A stretch of 53,529 nucleotides of DNA, taken from NCBI GenBank assembly GCA_027484685.1, contig JAIXSO010000064.1, positions 1 through 53,529 of the forward strand, given 5' to 3'. A program made the position numbers and the translations under genes. Shown one piece after another: positions 42,162-50,525 of this stretch. Positions within the stretch are counted from its first letter, which is position 1. The number at the start of each line of letters is the position of its first letter. The stretch comes from Bacteroidota bacterium (GTDB taxonomy: Bacteria; Bacteroidota; Bacteroidia; UKL13-3). Under the pieces are notes generated by a model. That model was not told the DNA's origin. It saw only the letters and a program-made list of their open reading frames with translations, and searched no databases.

Positions 42162-42506
42162 ATGAACAATATTGACTTAACATATTTAAATGAAATTTCG
42201 GGTGGCGATAATTCGTTTATAAAAGAAATGCTAGACCTTTTTGTAAATACTACAGCCATTGAAGTTAATGAGTTTGACCAACTTTTAGCTGCAGGCAATT
42301 ACGAAGGAATAGGCCAATTAGCACATAAAATGAAAGCACCTATCCAAATGATTGGCGCTAGTGAATTATTTGATAAAGTAAAAGCCATAGAAAACAGCGG
42401 TAAAACACGCAGCAATATTGAAAATATTCCTAATATGATAAATGAGGTAAAAGTAAAAATTGGCGATTTAACCAACGATATACACGCATTGTTAGCTACT
42501 ATGTAA
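42162..42506 (+). CDS. Stand-alone histidine phosphotransfer (HPt) protein
   Basis: 114 residues, a four-helix bundle. The phosphorylatable histidine is H55 in IGQLAHKMKAPIQMIGASELF, matching the HPt motif (HxxKG-like, here HKMKAP). HPt proteins relay phosphoryl groups between response-regulator receivers in phosphorelays. No kinase or response regulator lies in the window, so the partner must be elsewhere. It converges on rpmA with a shared terminator. Confidence 0.85.
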   Translation: MNNIDLTYLNEISGGDNSFIKEMLDLFVNTTAIEVNEFDQLLAAGNYEGIGQLAHKMKAPIQMIGASELFDKVKAIENSGKTRSNIENIPNMINEVKVKIGDLTNDIHALLATM

Positions 42507-42528
42507 TAAAATAAAGAGTTTAAAGCAC

Positions 42529-42566
42529 AAAAAAGCCCGATATCAATATTGAAATCGGGCTTTTTT
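42529..42566. terminator. Bidirectional terminator between HPt gene and rpmA
   Basis: AAAAAAGCCCGAT pairs with ATCGGGCTTTTTT, extended by TC/GA inside, with A and T runs serving both strands. It starts 22 nt after the HPt stop and 18 nt after the rpmA stop on the other strand. Confidence 0.9.
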
Positions 42567-42584
42567 ATTGAATAATTTTCTAAA

Positions 42585-42866
42585 TTATGCTTCAGCAGTT
42601 TCAGCTTTTGGAGCTAAAGGTAATACTGATACATAACTACGATCGTTCGCTTTTTTGCGGAAAACAACTGTTCCATCAATTAAAGCAAATAATGTATGGT
42701 CTTTTCCAATTCCAACATTATCGCCTGGGTGATGTTTAGTTCCACGTTGACGGATAATGATATTACCAGCATCAGCGCGTTGTCCACCAAAAATTTTAAC
42801 GCCTAAACGTTTACTATGCGATTCTCTACCGTTTTTCGAACTTCCGACACCTTTCTTGTGAGCCAT
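42585..42866 (-). CDS. rpmA: 50S ribosomal protein L27
   Basis: 93 residues. It starts [24 protein letters not shown], the canonical mature L27 N-terminus without a processed leader, and continues [36 protein letters not shown]. It sits at the peptidyl transferase centre of the large subunit. It follows rplU by 33 nt on the same strand. Confidence 0.98.
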   Translation of the reverse strand: MAHKKGVGSSKNGRESHSKRLGVKIFGGQRADAGNIIIRQRGTKHHPGDNVGIGKDHTLFALIDGTVVFRKKANDRSYVSVLPLAPKAETAEA

Positions 42867-42899
42867 GGTATTTTAAATTTTTTTTAGTTAAACAATAAA

Positions 42900-43211
42900 T
42901 TAAGCGTTTATAGCTTCAATTTGAATTTGAGTGAAACATTGGCGATGGCCATTGAATTTTCTGTATCCTTTTCTGCGTTTTTTCTTAAAAACAATAACTT
43001 TATCACCTTTTAAGTGCGATAAAACTTTAGCTTTTACAGTTGCGCCAGCTACGGTTGGTAAACCTACAGTTACATTGCTACCATTATCTAATAGCATAAC
43101 TTTGTCGAATTGAACACTGGCGCCTTCTTCGTGTTGTAAGCGGTGTACATACACTTTCTGGTCTTTTTCAACTTTAAATTGTTGGCCAGCAATTTCTACG
43201 ATTGCATACAT
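42900..43211 (-). CDS. rplU: 50S ribosomal protein L21
   Basis: 103 residues with the L21 signature [65 protein letters not shown] (C-terminal RNA-binding motif [15 protein letters not shown]). A large-subunit protein that binds 23S rRNA. First gene of the rplU-rpmA operon; a good promoter is at 43243-43273. Confidence 0.98.
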   Translation of the reverse strand: MYAIVEIAGQQFKVEKDQKVYVHRLQHEEGASVQFDKVMLLDNGSNVTVGLPTVAGATVKAKVLSHLKGDKVIVFKKKRRKGYRKFNGHRQCFTQIQIEAINA

Positions 43212-43242
43212 GATTTTTATATTTATTTAATTTTAAGGGCTG

Positions 43243-43273
43243 CGAATATAAAGTAAACTTATTTAATTACAAA
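43243..43273 (-). promoter_or_regulatory. Bacteroidota-type promoter of rplU-rpmA
   Basis: On the minus strand: TTTG, exactly 19 nt, then TATATTCG, one mismatch from the TAnnTTTG consensus with ideal spacing. It ends 31 nt before the rplU start codon. Confidence 0.65.
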
Positions 43274-43290
43274 TACTTGCCTTATTTTTT

Positions 43291-43324
43291 TTAGTTTTTA
43301 GTACTTAGTTTTTAGTACTTAGTT
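43291..43324. repeat. 14-bp tandem repeat (about 2.4 copies)
   Basis: TTAGTTTTTAGTAC occurs twice in tandem (43291-43304, 43305-43318) and starts a third time (TTAGTT). It lies just upstream of the rplU promoter region. Confidence 0.8.
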
Positions 43325-43384
43325 ATGGGTAGTAGATTGTTATTCTTTTCGCATTTTTGGCATTTGGGATTTAGAAAACTGATT

Positions 43385-45142
43385 TTATTTGTCAAAATTG
43401 TGTTCTTTCCAATTATAAGGCTCATAATAATATCTGTAATTTATTGAGTATTTGCGTTCAGCCCTTTTAAATATAACTGTTTTAACATTTGGTAATTGGT
43501 TCAAAGTTTCAACCCAAAAGCTTGGCATTTTTTTATCCTTACCATTCTCAGCTTTTTTACTAAGTTTATCCCAAACCAAAGGTCTTTTCCATTCAAAAGG
43601 ATGAGCAATGATATTTCCATTCCGATTTTCATTATATGTTTCACTTTCGTAATAAGTTATCTCCAAAGTATCACATTTTATTCTAACCAGATTTTCTATT
43701 TTACAATCAATTAAGTTATCGTACAAAACACTAATTTTATTTAAATTACGAGTATTCCAAGAATATCCTATTTCAGCAAATTCATATAATTTATTGATAT
43801 CGGTACTTATTATTTTTACATTGACGTCCTTATATATTCTGCTCCACTCCAAAAATTGAAGGAAATTTCCTTCAAAATCAATTAATTCAATATCCTTTAT
43901 TTTGGAATTTGATAAAAATACCCTTCTCAAAAAATGTGGTTGTTTTGGAAATTTCCCTATGAAAGTTAATTTGTTTAAGTTGTTAAACCTAAAACTACTA
44001 ATGTAATCAGACTTACCAATTTTCCCTTTATAAGTTGGATATGGAAAATCTTCGGGAGAATAAAATGTAAGTTCTTTTAAATTTTCAAACCAATAGTCCT
44101 TATAATAATTGGAGTGGTTTTTTAAATCTAAAATATTGGTCTGTAAAGAAACTAATTGTGTTAATTTACACAAATCTGAAAGATTATCGGTAATTTTCAA
44201 GAAATTACAATTAAATGATTTTAAGCTATGGCTTGCGCTTAGTAGGCATTTTGGCAAACTATTAAAGTAAATTATTTTTTTACTTTTTCGCTCTTGTTGT
44301 TCTATGTATCCTGGTTTATTCCATAATAAATTGATGTGTTGAATGTTGTTTTTGGAAAACAAATCATTCTTTAAATAATAGATAGAATCTGCTGCAAGTG
44401 AAATTATTTCTAGATTTTTAAGTTTTGCTAAATTGTTTTGATTAATGTCTAAACTTCCCCATGTTGAAATGGTAAGATATTTCAAATTCTCTAATTCATA
44501 CAATTCATCTAGTGGTTTAAAAATAAAGTAGCTTTTTAGATAGTCTTTCTTTTTATAAAAATCATAATCTCTAGTTATTTTTTTTTCATTGAAATAGATT
44601 GTATCATAACGATTCATACTAGTTGAACCTTCACAAAAAATGATTAAGTTTTCGAGTTGTTTCAACTTTTTTATATTGGTTGGAATAATAAATCGTCTAG
44701 CTAATCTAACTTGTAAAGTTCTTAAGTTTTTCAGTTGAACCAAATTGTTAAATAAATTGCACAAAAACAATGTATCACTATATGCATCGTCAATATAAAC
44801 ATTTACAATATTTTGGTTTTTAGATAAGTCTAAAGTAAAAGTATCTTCGTAAAATAAACTAATAGTTAGACTAGTTGCATTTATTGGAATGGGGCATTTA
44901 GTATTGTTACAATAATAAAAAGTTGAGGTATCATTTTCATATTTTCCTTGTCCCTTTATTAAATCTAAATCATAATAAGCATAATTATTATTATAATTAG
45001 GACTAGTATAATGAGGATAAGACCAATGTGGCTCTTCATAATGATTCTCAATTATCAAACTATCGCAACGATACCTGCCTAATTGTGCATAAACTTTGTT
45101 GAATGCAACTAAAAACAGTAAAATAGATAAAAGTAACTTCAT
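43385..45142 (-). CDS. Exported leucine-rich-repeat-like protein
   Basis: 585 residues: signal peptide (MKLLLSILLFLVAFNKVYA-Q), then irregular leucine-rich repeats of the LKxLENLxxF type (LRTLQVRLARRF, LKQLENLIIF, LENLKYLTISTWGSL, LKNLEIISLAADSI, LTQLVSLQTNIL, NLKELTFYSP, LNKLTFIGKF), and a C-terminal part with FWVETLNQLPNVKTVIFK and a YRYYYEPYNWKEHNF tail. LRR surfaces usually bind proteins. No T9SS sorting domain is present, so it probably stays periplasmic or outer-membrane-associated. Function unknown. Confidence 0.75.
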   Translation of the reverse strand: MKLLLSILLFLVAFNKVYAQLGRYRCDSLIIENHYEEPHWSYPHYTSPNYNNNYAYYDLDLIKGQGKYENDTSTFYYCNNTKCPIPINATSLTISLFYEDTFTLDLSKNQNIVNVYIDDAYSDTLFLCNLFNNLVQLKNLRTLQVRLARRFIIPTNIKKLKQLENLIIFCEGSTSMNRYDTIYFNEKKITRDYDFYKKKDYLKSYFIFKPLDELYELENLKYLTISTWGSLDINQNNLAKLKNLEIISLAADSIYYLKNDLFSKNNIQHINLLWNKPGYIEQQERKSKKIIYFNSLPKCLLSASHSLKSFNCNFLKITDNLSDLCKLTQLVSLQTNILDLKNHSNYYKDYWFENLKELTFYSPEDFPYPTYKGKIGKSDYISSFRFNNLNKLTFIGKFPKQPHFLRRVFLSNSKIKDIELIDFEGNFLQFLEWSRIYKDVNVKIISTDINKLYEFAEIGYSWNTRNLNKISVLYDNLIDCKIENLVRIKCDTLEITYYESETYNENRNGNIIAHPFEWKRPLVWDKLSKKAENGKDKKMPSFWVETLNQLPNVKTVIFKRAERKYSINYRYYYEPYNWKEHNFDK

Positions 45143-45183
45143 AATGGTAAAATGAACTCAAATATAAATACTTAACTCCGAAT

Positions 45184-46047
45184 TTATCCTAAAAACTCTT
45201 CAATGGCTACGTTTACTTCTGCACTTTTTTCTATTTGTACAAAATGGCCTGCATTTTTTACAATTTTAACTAAACTATTGGTTATTAGAGCGTTTGATTT
45301 TTTAGCAATGCTCTGAATACTCTCGGTTGGATGCAATAATTTATTAGGAATCATGGCATCGTTATCGCCAAAAATAATAAGCGTTGGCATGGATAAACTT
45401 GGCAAAAACTGCTGCACTTGCTCATTTAACATAGCCGAAATAGATTCTTTTACCATGCGTTGCCACTTTACACTAGAGTGAATTGGAATAAATTCTTTGG
45501 CATCTTTTACCAAGTTTTTGATAATCAATTTATCAAAATTATAAAAGCTGCTATGAATAGCACTTTCTAAGTTTTGTTCGTTGGTTGAAAACAATTGCCC
45601 AAACTGCATGCTATTGTTAATCATCATTTTATCAAATTCGGTAAAATATTCTAATCCGCTTGCAGCTACTAAAACCAATTTATTTACCAAATGAGGATAA
45701 CGCAACGAAAGCACCAATGCCACTTGCCCGCCCATGCTATGACCAATCAAAACCACATCGGTTAAGTTTAATTTATCAATAAATTGTTTCACACATTCAG
45801 CATAAAAAAACATGCTGTATTTATAATCACCATTGCTGGAGTGTCCGTTTCCAGGCAAATCAAGGGCAATACAACGGTAAGTTTTACTTAACTCAGCTAT
45901 ATTACTCTGCCAAACACCTTTAAAATTGGCCAACCCGTGAATAAAAACCAATGTTTTTGAGCCACTTCCTGTTTCGGTATATGCAATTTGAATTTGCTTT
46001 TCTATTTCTACTTTTTTCAAAAACTTAATTATTACTAACGTTCGCAA
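45184..46047 (-). CDS. Alpha/beta hydrolase
   Basis: 287 residues of the alpha/beta-hydrolase fold. The oxyanion HG motif is at FIHGL (about 36-39), the nucleophile elbow is GHSMGG with S104, the acid is D in IFGDNDAMIP (about 231) and the base is H in NAGHFVQIE (about 266). An esterase, lipase or C-C hydrolase (MhpC-like) is possible; the substrate cannot be named. A start at the internal MR...VEIEKQ could be later, as the first 15 residues are not conserved-looking. Intracellular, no signal peptide. Confidence 0.9.
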   Translation of the reverse strand: MRTLVIIKFLKKVEIEKQIQIAYTETGSGSKTLVFIHGLANFKGVWQSNIAELSKTYRCIALDLPGNGHSSNGDYKYSMFFYAECVKQFIDKLNLTDVVLIGHSMGGQVALVLSLRYPHLVNKLVLVAASGLEYFTEFDKMMINNSMQFGQLFSTNEQNLESAIHSSFYNFDKLIIKNLVKDAKEFIPIHSSVKWQRMVKESISAMLNEQVQQFLPSLSMPTLIIFGDNDAMIPNKLLHPTESIQSIAKKSNALITNSLVKIVKNAGHFVQIEKSAEVNVAIEEFLG

Positions 46048-46077
46048 GGTATTGTTTTTTTGTTTACTTTTTTGATA

Positions 46078-46136
46078 TGAGAGTTGAGAGATGGGAAGTG
46101 AGAGATGGGAGGCGAGAAATGAGAAAATGAGAATTT
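46078..46136. repeat. Degenerate purine-rich tandem repeat (GAGAGATGGGA words)
   Basis: GAGAGATGGGAAGT and GAGAGATGGGAGGC and related words repeat here, matching the array at 20516-20610. Confidence 0.65.
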
Positions 46137-46139
46137 GGA

Positions 46140-46345
46140 GACTAGCTACTAAAAACGAAATCCAAAATTCAAAACTCGAAAACCCTCAACTCGTAACCCG
46201 TAACAAATAACCCAATAACTCGTAACTCGCAACAAAATAAAACCCGCAACTCGCAAACTCGCAACCCAATAACTCGCAACCCAATAACTCGCAACCCCAA
46301 AACCCGTAACCCGTAACCCGAAATAAATAACTCGTAATAAAAAAC
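46140..46345. repeat. Tandem repeat array (AACTCGCAACCCAAT family)
   Basis: The 15-bp unit AACTCGCAACCCAAT occurs at 46256-46270 and 46271-46285 and partly at 46286-46298; the flanks (46170-46345) are made of degenerate AACTCGTAAC and CCCGTAAC words. All three minus-strand frames stay open across part of it because the repeats lack stop codons, producing spurious frames; no gene is called. Confidence 0.8.
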
Positions 46346-46373
46346 TCTCCATAAAAAGAAACCTGCAACAATA

Positions 46374-46404
46374 TTTGGCATTTATATTGTCAATATTACT
46401 ATTT
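46374..46404 (+). promoter_or_regulatory. Weak candidate promoter of lon
   Basis: TTTG at 46374-46377, 19 nt, then TACTATTT, which keeps the TA but not the TTTG of the Bacteroidota -7 element. ATG of lon is 25 nt further on. Confidence 0.25.
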
Positions 46405-46429
46405 TTACGATTACTAAAAACATTTATAA

Positions 46430-48907
46430 ATGATAGATATGGCTGATGATGTGATGTTTGAAGAGTGGACAGAAAACGATGATTCGAATTTTGAAACCAT
46501 TCCAATTAACTTAAACGATAAAGATTTAGATTTAAAGGTGGAAGATTTGCCCGAAGTGCTGCCAATTTTACCACTACGTAATACAGTGTTGTTTCCAATG
46601 ATGGCTTTGCCTGTTAGCATTGGTAGGGTAAAATCTAACAAATTAATAAAAGACGCTAAAAAGAATAAATCGTTTATTTTGGTTGTGGCACAAAAAAATG
46701 TAAATGCTGAAGAGCCAACCATAGACGATTTATATACTACCGGAACTTTAGCCAAAGTTTTGCGTATTATCAAATTGCCCAATAATCAGGAAACTGTGTT
46801 TTTGCAAGGTGTAAAGCAAATTACTTTAAAATCGGTTGAAACTACTGAGCCTTATTTAAAAGGAACTTTTACCATTAATGAACAAATTGACGATAGCAAA
46901 GAAACTTTAACAAAGGATTTATTATCGACTATAAAAAGTGTAGCTTCTGATTTAATGCAATTGCAAGGTTCGTTTTCGCCCGATTTAATTAATGGCGTAA
47001 AACGAATTGATAATCCATTTTTATTAATGGCATTGGTAGCTACCAATTTAAATAGCGATATTGCTGCTAAGCAAAAAATTCTTGAGAACGATTCGGCTGG
47101 AAAAATGGCTGCCATTTTAGTGGAGCAAATGATGGCTGAAAAGGAGTTGTTAAAACTGAAAAATAAAATTCAAGATAAAGTTCGTGGCGATATGGATAAA
47201 CAGCAACGCGAGTTTTTCTTACATCAGCAAATAAAAGCCATTAACGAAGAGCTTGGTTCTGAAAGTCCTGAACAGGAAATTGAAACCATAAAAGCAAAGG
47301 GTAAAGATAAAAAATGGAAACCTGAAGTAGAAGAAGCGTTTAATAAGGAAGTAGAACGCTTACGCAGAATTAACCCTATGGCTCCTGATTACAGTATTCA
47401 AATAAATTACTTGAATACTTTGTTAGACTTGCCTTGGAGCGAGGTTACCGTTGATAATTTTGATTTAAAACGCGCTGAAGAAATTTTAAACGAAGATCAT
47501 TTTGGACTTGAAAAAGTAAAAAAACGTATTTTAGAATATTTGGCTGTTTTAAAATTAAAAGGCGATATGAAAAGCCCTATTTTGTGTTTATACGGCCCTC
47601 CGGGAGTGGGGAAAACCAGTTTGGGTAAATCAATAGCCAAGGCGTTAGATAGAAAATATGCTCGTATAGCTTTGGGTGGATTGCACGATGAAAGCGAAGT
47701 ACGCGGACACCGCAGAACTTATATTGGCGCTATGCCTGGACGTATTATTCAAAACCTAAAAAAGGTAAAAAGTAATAATCCGGTTTTTGTGTTAGATGAA
47801 ATTGATAAAATACAAACTAGTTTTAGAGGTGACCCATCAAGTGCGTTATTAGAGGTGCTTGACCCTGAACAAAATGGTACTTTTTACGATAATTTTATTG
47901 AAATAGATTACGACCTTTCGAACGTAATGTTTATAGCTACTGCCAATAATTTGGATGCCATTCAACCTGCCTTGTTAGATAGGATGGAAATTATTGAAAT
48001 TAATGGTTATACGCTAGAAGAAAAAATTGAAATTGCTAAAAAATATTTGATTCCAAAACAAGAAAAAAACCATGGTTTAAAAGAAAATAGTTTTACCATA
48101 AGCAATGAAGTTTTGGAAAAAATTATAGACGGCTACACACGTGAAAGTGGTGTACGTGGTTTAGAGAAACAAATTGCAGCGGTAGCGCGCCATGTGGCTA
48201 TGCAAAAAGTTATGTTCAAAAAGAACAAAAAAACTTTTTCGGTAGCCGATTTACAAACCATTTTAGGAGTAGAACGTGGCGAAAAAGAAATGTATCAAGG
48301 TAATGAGGTAGCCGGTGTGGTTACAGGTTTGGCTTGGACAAGCGTAGGTGGTGAAATTTTATTTATAGAAAGTAGCCTAACGCAAGGCAATGGAAAACTA
48401 CAACTTACAGGTCAGCTTGGCGATGTAATGAAAGAGTCGGCTTTAACGGCTTTAACATTTTTAAAAGCACATTGCGATTATTTGGGCATTAACCCTAAAG
48501 TATTTAACCAATTTGATGTGCATATACATGTGCCTGCGGGAGCGGTTCCAAAAGATGGACCATCGGCTGGTGTTACCATGCTTACCTCGTTGGCAAGTTT
48601 GTTTACCCAACGTAAAGTAAAACCTCAATTGGCTATGACTGGCGAAATTACTTTACGTGGAAAAGTATTGCCAATAGGCGGTGTAAAGGAGAAAATATTA
48701 GCAGCAAAACGTGCTGGAATTAATACCATTTTGCTTTGCGAAGCCAATAGAAAAGATGTGGAAGAAATTAACAAAAGCTATTTAACTGATATTACTTTCC
48801 ATTATGTAAAAAACATGTTAGAAGTAGTTGATTTTGCTTTACTTGACGAAAAAGTAAACAATCCAGTAAATATGGAAATTGTTGAAGTTAAACCAGCTAA
48901 AGTTTAG
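46430..48907 (+). CDS. lon: ATP-dependent protease Lon
   Basis: 825 residues. An N-terminal substrate-binding LON domain (LPEVLPILPLRNTVLFPMMALPVSIGR, about 35-240), a helical linker, an AAA+ domain with Walker A GPPGVGKTS (about 389) and Walker B FVLDEIDKI, and a C-terminal proteolytic domain with catalytic Ser in PKDGPSAG (about 712) and Lys in GGVKEKILAA (about 755). Cytoplasmic hexameric protease of misfolded and regulatory proteins, including many antitoxins. A terminator follows. The next locus is a toxin-antitoxin pair. Confidence 0.98.
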   Translation: MIDMADDVMFEEWTENDDSNFETIPINLNDKDLDLKVEDLPEVLPILPLRNTVLFPMMALPVSIGRVKSNKLIKDAKKNKSFILVVAQKNVNAEEPTIDDLYTTGTLAKVLRIIKLPNNQETVFLQGVKQITLKSVETTEPYLKGTFTINEQIDDSKETLTKDLLSTIKSVASDLMQLQGSFSPDLINGVKRIDNPFLLMALVATNLNSDIAAKQKILENDSAGKMAAILVEQMMAEKELLKLKNKIQDKVRGDMDKQQREFFLHQQIKAINEELGSESPEQEIETIKAKGKDKKWKPEVEEAFNKEVERLRRINPMAPDYSIQINYLNTLLDLPWSEVTVDNFDLKRAEEILNEDHFGLEKVKKRILEYLAVLKLKGDMKSPILCLYGPPGVGKTSLGKSIAKALDRKYARIALGGLHDESEVRGHRRTYIGAMPGRIIQNLKKVKSNNPVFVLDEIDKIQTSFRGDPSSALLEVLDPEQNGTFYDNFIEIDYDLSNVMFIATANNLDAIQPALLDRMEIIEINGYTLEEKIEIAKKYLIPKQEKNHGLKENSFTISNEVLEKIIDGYTRESGVRGLEKQIAAVARHVAMQKVMFKKNKKTFSVADLQTILGVERGEKEMYQGNEVAGVVTGLAWTSVGGEILFIESSLTQGNGKLQLTGQLGDVMKESALTALTFLKAHCDYLGINPKVFNQFDVHIHVPAGAVPKDGPSAGVTMLTSLASLFTQRKVKPQLAMTGEITLRGKVLPIGGVKEKILAAKRAGINTILLCEANRKDVEEINKSYLTDITFHYVKNMLEVVDFALLDEKVNNPVNMEIVEVKPAKV

Positions 48908-48930
48908 TATTTGGTTTCAATTATTATATT

Positions 48931-48960
48931 AAAGCCTCATAGCAATATGAGGCTTTTTTT
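48931..48960 (+). terminator. Rho-independent terminator of lon
   Basis: AAAGCCTCAT pairs with ATGAGGCTTT around an AGCAAT loop, with a run of T after it. It starts 24 nt beyond the lon stop. Confidence 0.9.
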
Positions 48961-49066
48961 ATGGTTTAAGTTATTAATAAAAGCGTTTTATTTGAAACAA
49001 TAAAATTCCTAAAAGGCTAGCTGTGTGATTGGTGATTTTTGAAGACCGATATTTAATTGAATTTGG

Positions 49067-49351
49067 TTACTTAAAGAGGGTGCCCAAAGCAATCTCATAA
49101 ACAATAAAAGTTTTGTTTTCAATTTTGAAAGCGATAACCCAATCATGAAAAAAAATGCAGCTATAGTTTTTTTGTCTGAATTTTGAATATTTACACAATT
49201 GATATTGAACATTTGGATTCGAATAATCTGCAATGAATTCAAAAACTTTTTCAATAAATCTATAACCGCTTCCTTTGGTGTTTTTGCTTTCTACAAAATT
49301 AGCAATTTCGTATAATGTATCTAAAGCATTTTGCTTATACAAAACCTCCAT
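49067..49351 (-). CDS. ParE/RelE-superfamily toxin
   Basis: 94 residues with ParE character: an N-terminal helix pair (ALDTLYEIANFVESKNTKGSGYRFIEKVFEFI) followed by beta strands (YQLCKYSKFRQKNYSCIFFHDWVIAFKIENKTFIVYEIALG). RelE-like members cut mRNA at the ribosome; ParE members poison gyrase; the strands and the K/R/H residues do not decide which. The start codon follows the antitoxin stop with no gap (TAA-ATG), typical of a translationally coupled type II module. Confidence 0.85.
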   Translation of the reverse strand: MEVLYKQNALDTLYEIANFVESKNTKGSGYRFIEKVFEFIADYSNPNVQYQLCKYSKFRQKNYSCIFFHDWVIAFKIENKTFIVYEIALGTLFK

Positions 49352-49600
49352 TTAAGCCAATTTATTTTTCAAAAATGTTTTAGCATTATTGGCATTTAGA
49401 GGTGTTGAGGTATTTGGATTTGATTCAAAATATTGATCCCATTCTGCATCAGTTAATGGTCTTCCAATTCCTAAAGCTAAATCTCTTGATGTAATTTTTA
49501 TATTATTTCCAATTGATTTTGCAAACGGAAGCGTTGCAATATATTCATCAAAAATATGTGCATGTTCTTCTGTATCAATTTCAATTGTTCTAATTATCAT
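49352..49600 (-). CDS. Type II antitoxin of the ParE-type module
   Basis: 82 residues, acidic overall. Segments LPFAKSIGNNIKITS and GRPLTDAEWDQYFESN, with a flexible asparagine-rich tail, fit small antitoxins paired with RelE/ParE toxins; I cannot identify a clear ribbon-helix-helix or HTH DNA-binding domain, so autoregulation is uncertain. First gene of a two-gene unit and directly abutting the toxin. Confidence 0.7.
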   Translation of the reverse strand: MIIRTIEIDTEEHAHIFDEYIATLPFAKSIGNNIKITSRDLALGIGRPLTDAEWDQYFESNPNTSTPLNANNAKTFLKNKLA

Positions 49601-49705
49601 GTTTCAAATATAAAAAAAATTATAAACTAAAACTCGTACTAAATTTAAACTTTTATGGTTTTATTTGAATGTGGAAGATTTGGCAATTAGAGTTAGACTA
49701 TTTAA

Positions 49706-50497
49706 ATGATGATTTATAAAACAATATTCTTTTTACCCTTTTTATTATTTGGCAATTTTGTAAAAAGCCAAGTACTAATTTCTATAAATTCGAAAAAGAA
49801 AATTGACACTTTAACATTTCAAATCAATCAATTTGAAAAAATAATATTATTGGTTGATGCAAATAATCGAGTATCAAGAATTTGCAATATTAAATACGAT
49901 AAATTGGATGGATTTCAATATTATTTGAATGAATATTTTTTGGATTCTTTAGTGAAATTTTCTAACGATTTGCCAACTAAAGAAAAATATATTAATTTAA
50001 ATACAGGAGTATTAAATGAAATTTATAAACCCAATGGTGAATTGTCATTAACTTATAATACAAATCTTTCAATAAGAAATAAACCAACTACTCCATTTGG
50101 AATGAAAGAAGCAGGATTCCCTTTACTTTTTCAATATGATTCAATGGGGAATCTATTCAATATAAGCGAGGTAGATAGTAATTTTAATTACAATGGTGAA
50201 AGTTTATATCTAGACAGTGAAAGAAGAATCGTTCAAGTTAGAAGTTTTGTGAATAATATTTCTGTGATTTTGCTTAATCGATTGAGAAATATTCAAATTA
50301 GAGATTTAAATTTTACTGGTGAGAAATATGATTTGATAATTAACAATGATTTTAACAATTTCAGAACGGTAAGCGAAATTCAGATCTATAAAAACCGTTC
50401 TAACGAATTGAACAACTTTAATTTAATACAAACAATTAAAGTTAGAAAAAACGGCAAAGTAAAAGGTGTTAAACCTAACTCAAAATTGGTGTTTTAG
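49706..50497 (+). CDS. Exported protein of unknown function
   Basis: 263 residues: signal peptide (MMIYKTIFFLPFLLFGNFVKS-Q). The mature part shows repeated beta-strand pairs (YDSMGNLFNISEVDSNFNYNGESLYLDSERRIVQV, YKPNGELSLTYNT) that resemble YD/RHS-like or lipoprotein-localisation-like repeats loosely; I do not assign a family. It ends in KVRKNGKVKGVKPNSKLVF. Its stop lies 28 nt before the pbpC start. Confidence 0.7.
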   Translation: MMIYKTIFFLPFLLFGNFVKSQVLISINSKKKIDTLTFQINQFEKIILLVDANNRVSRICNIKYDKLDGFQYYLNEYFLDSLVKFSNDLPTKEKYINLNTGVLNEIYKPNGELSLTYNTNLSIRNKPTTPFGMKEAGFPLLFQYDSMGNLFNISEVDSNFNYNGESLYLDSERRIVQVRSFVNNISVILLNRLRNIQIRDLNFTGEKYDLIINNDFNNFRTVSEIQIYKNRSNELNNFNLIQTIKVRKNGKVKGVKPNSKLVF

Positions 50498-50525
50498 ATT
50501 TTATTCAAGTTATATTCGCCCATAC

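Noticed and set aside
46149-46505. 118-codon minus-strand frame upstream of lon
   Set aside because: Its peptide is a direct reading of the tandem repeat, and other frames of the same stretch are open too; it also overlaps lon.
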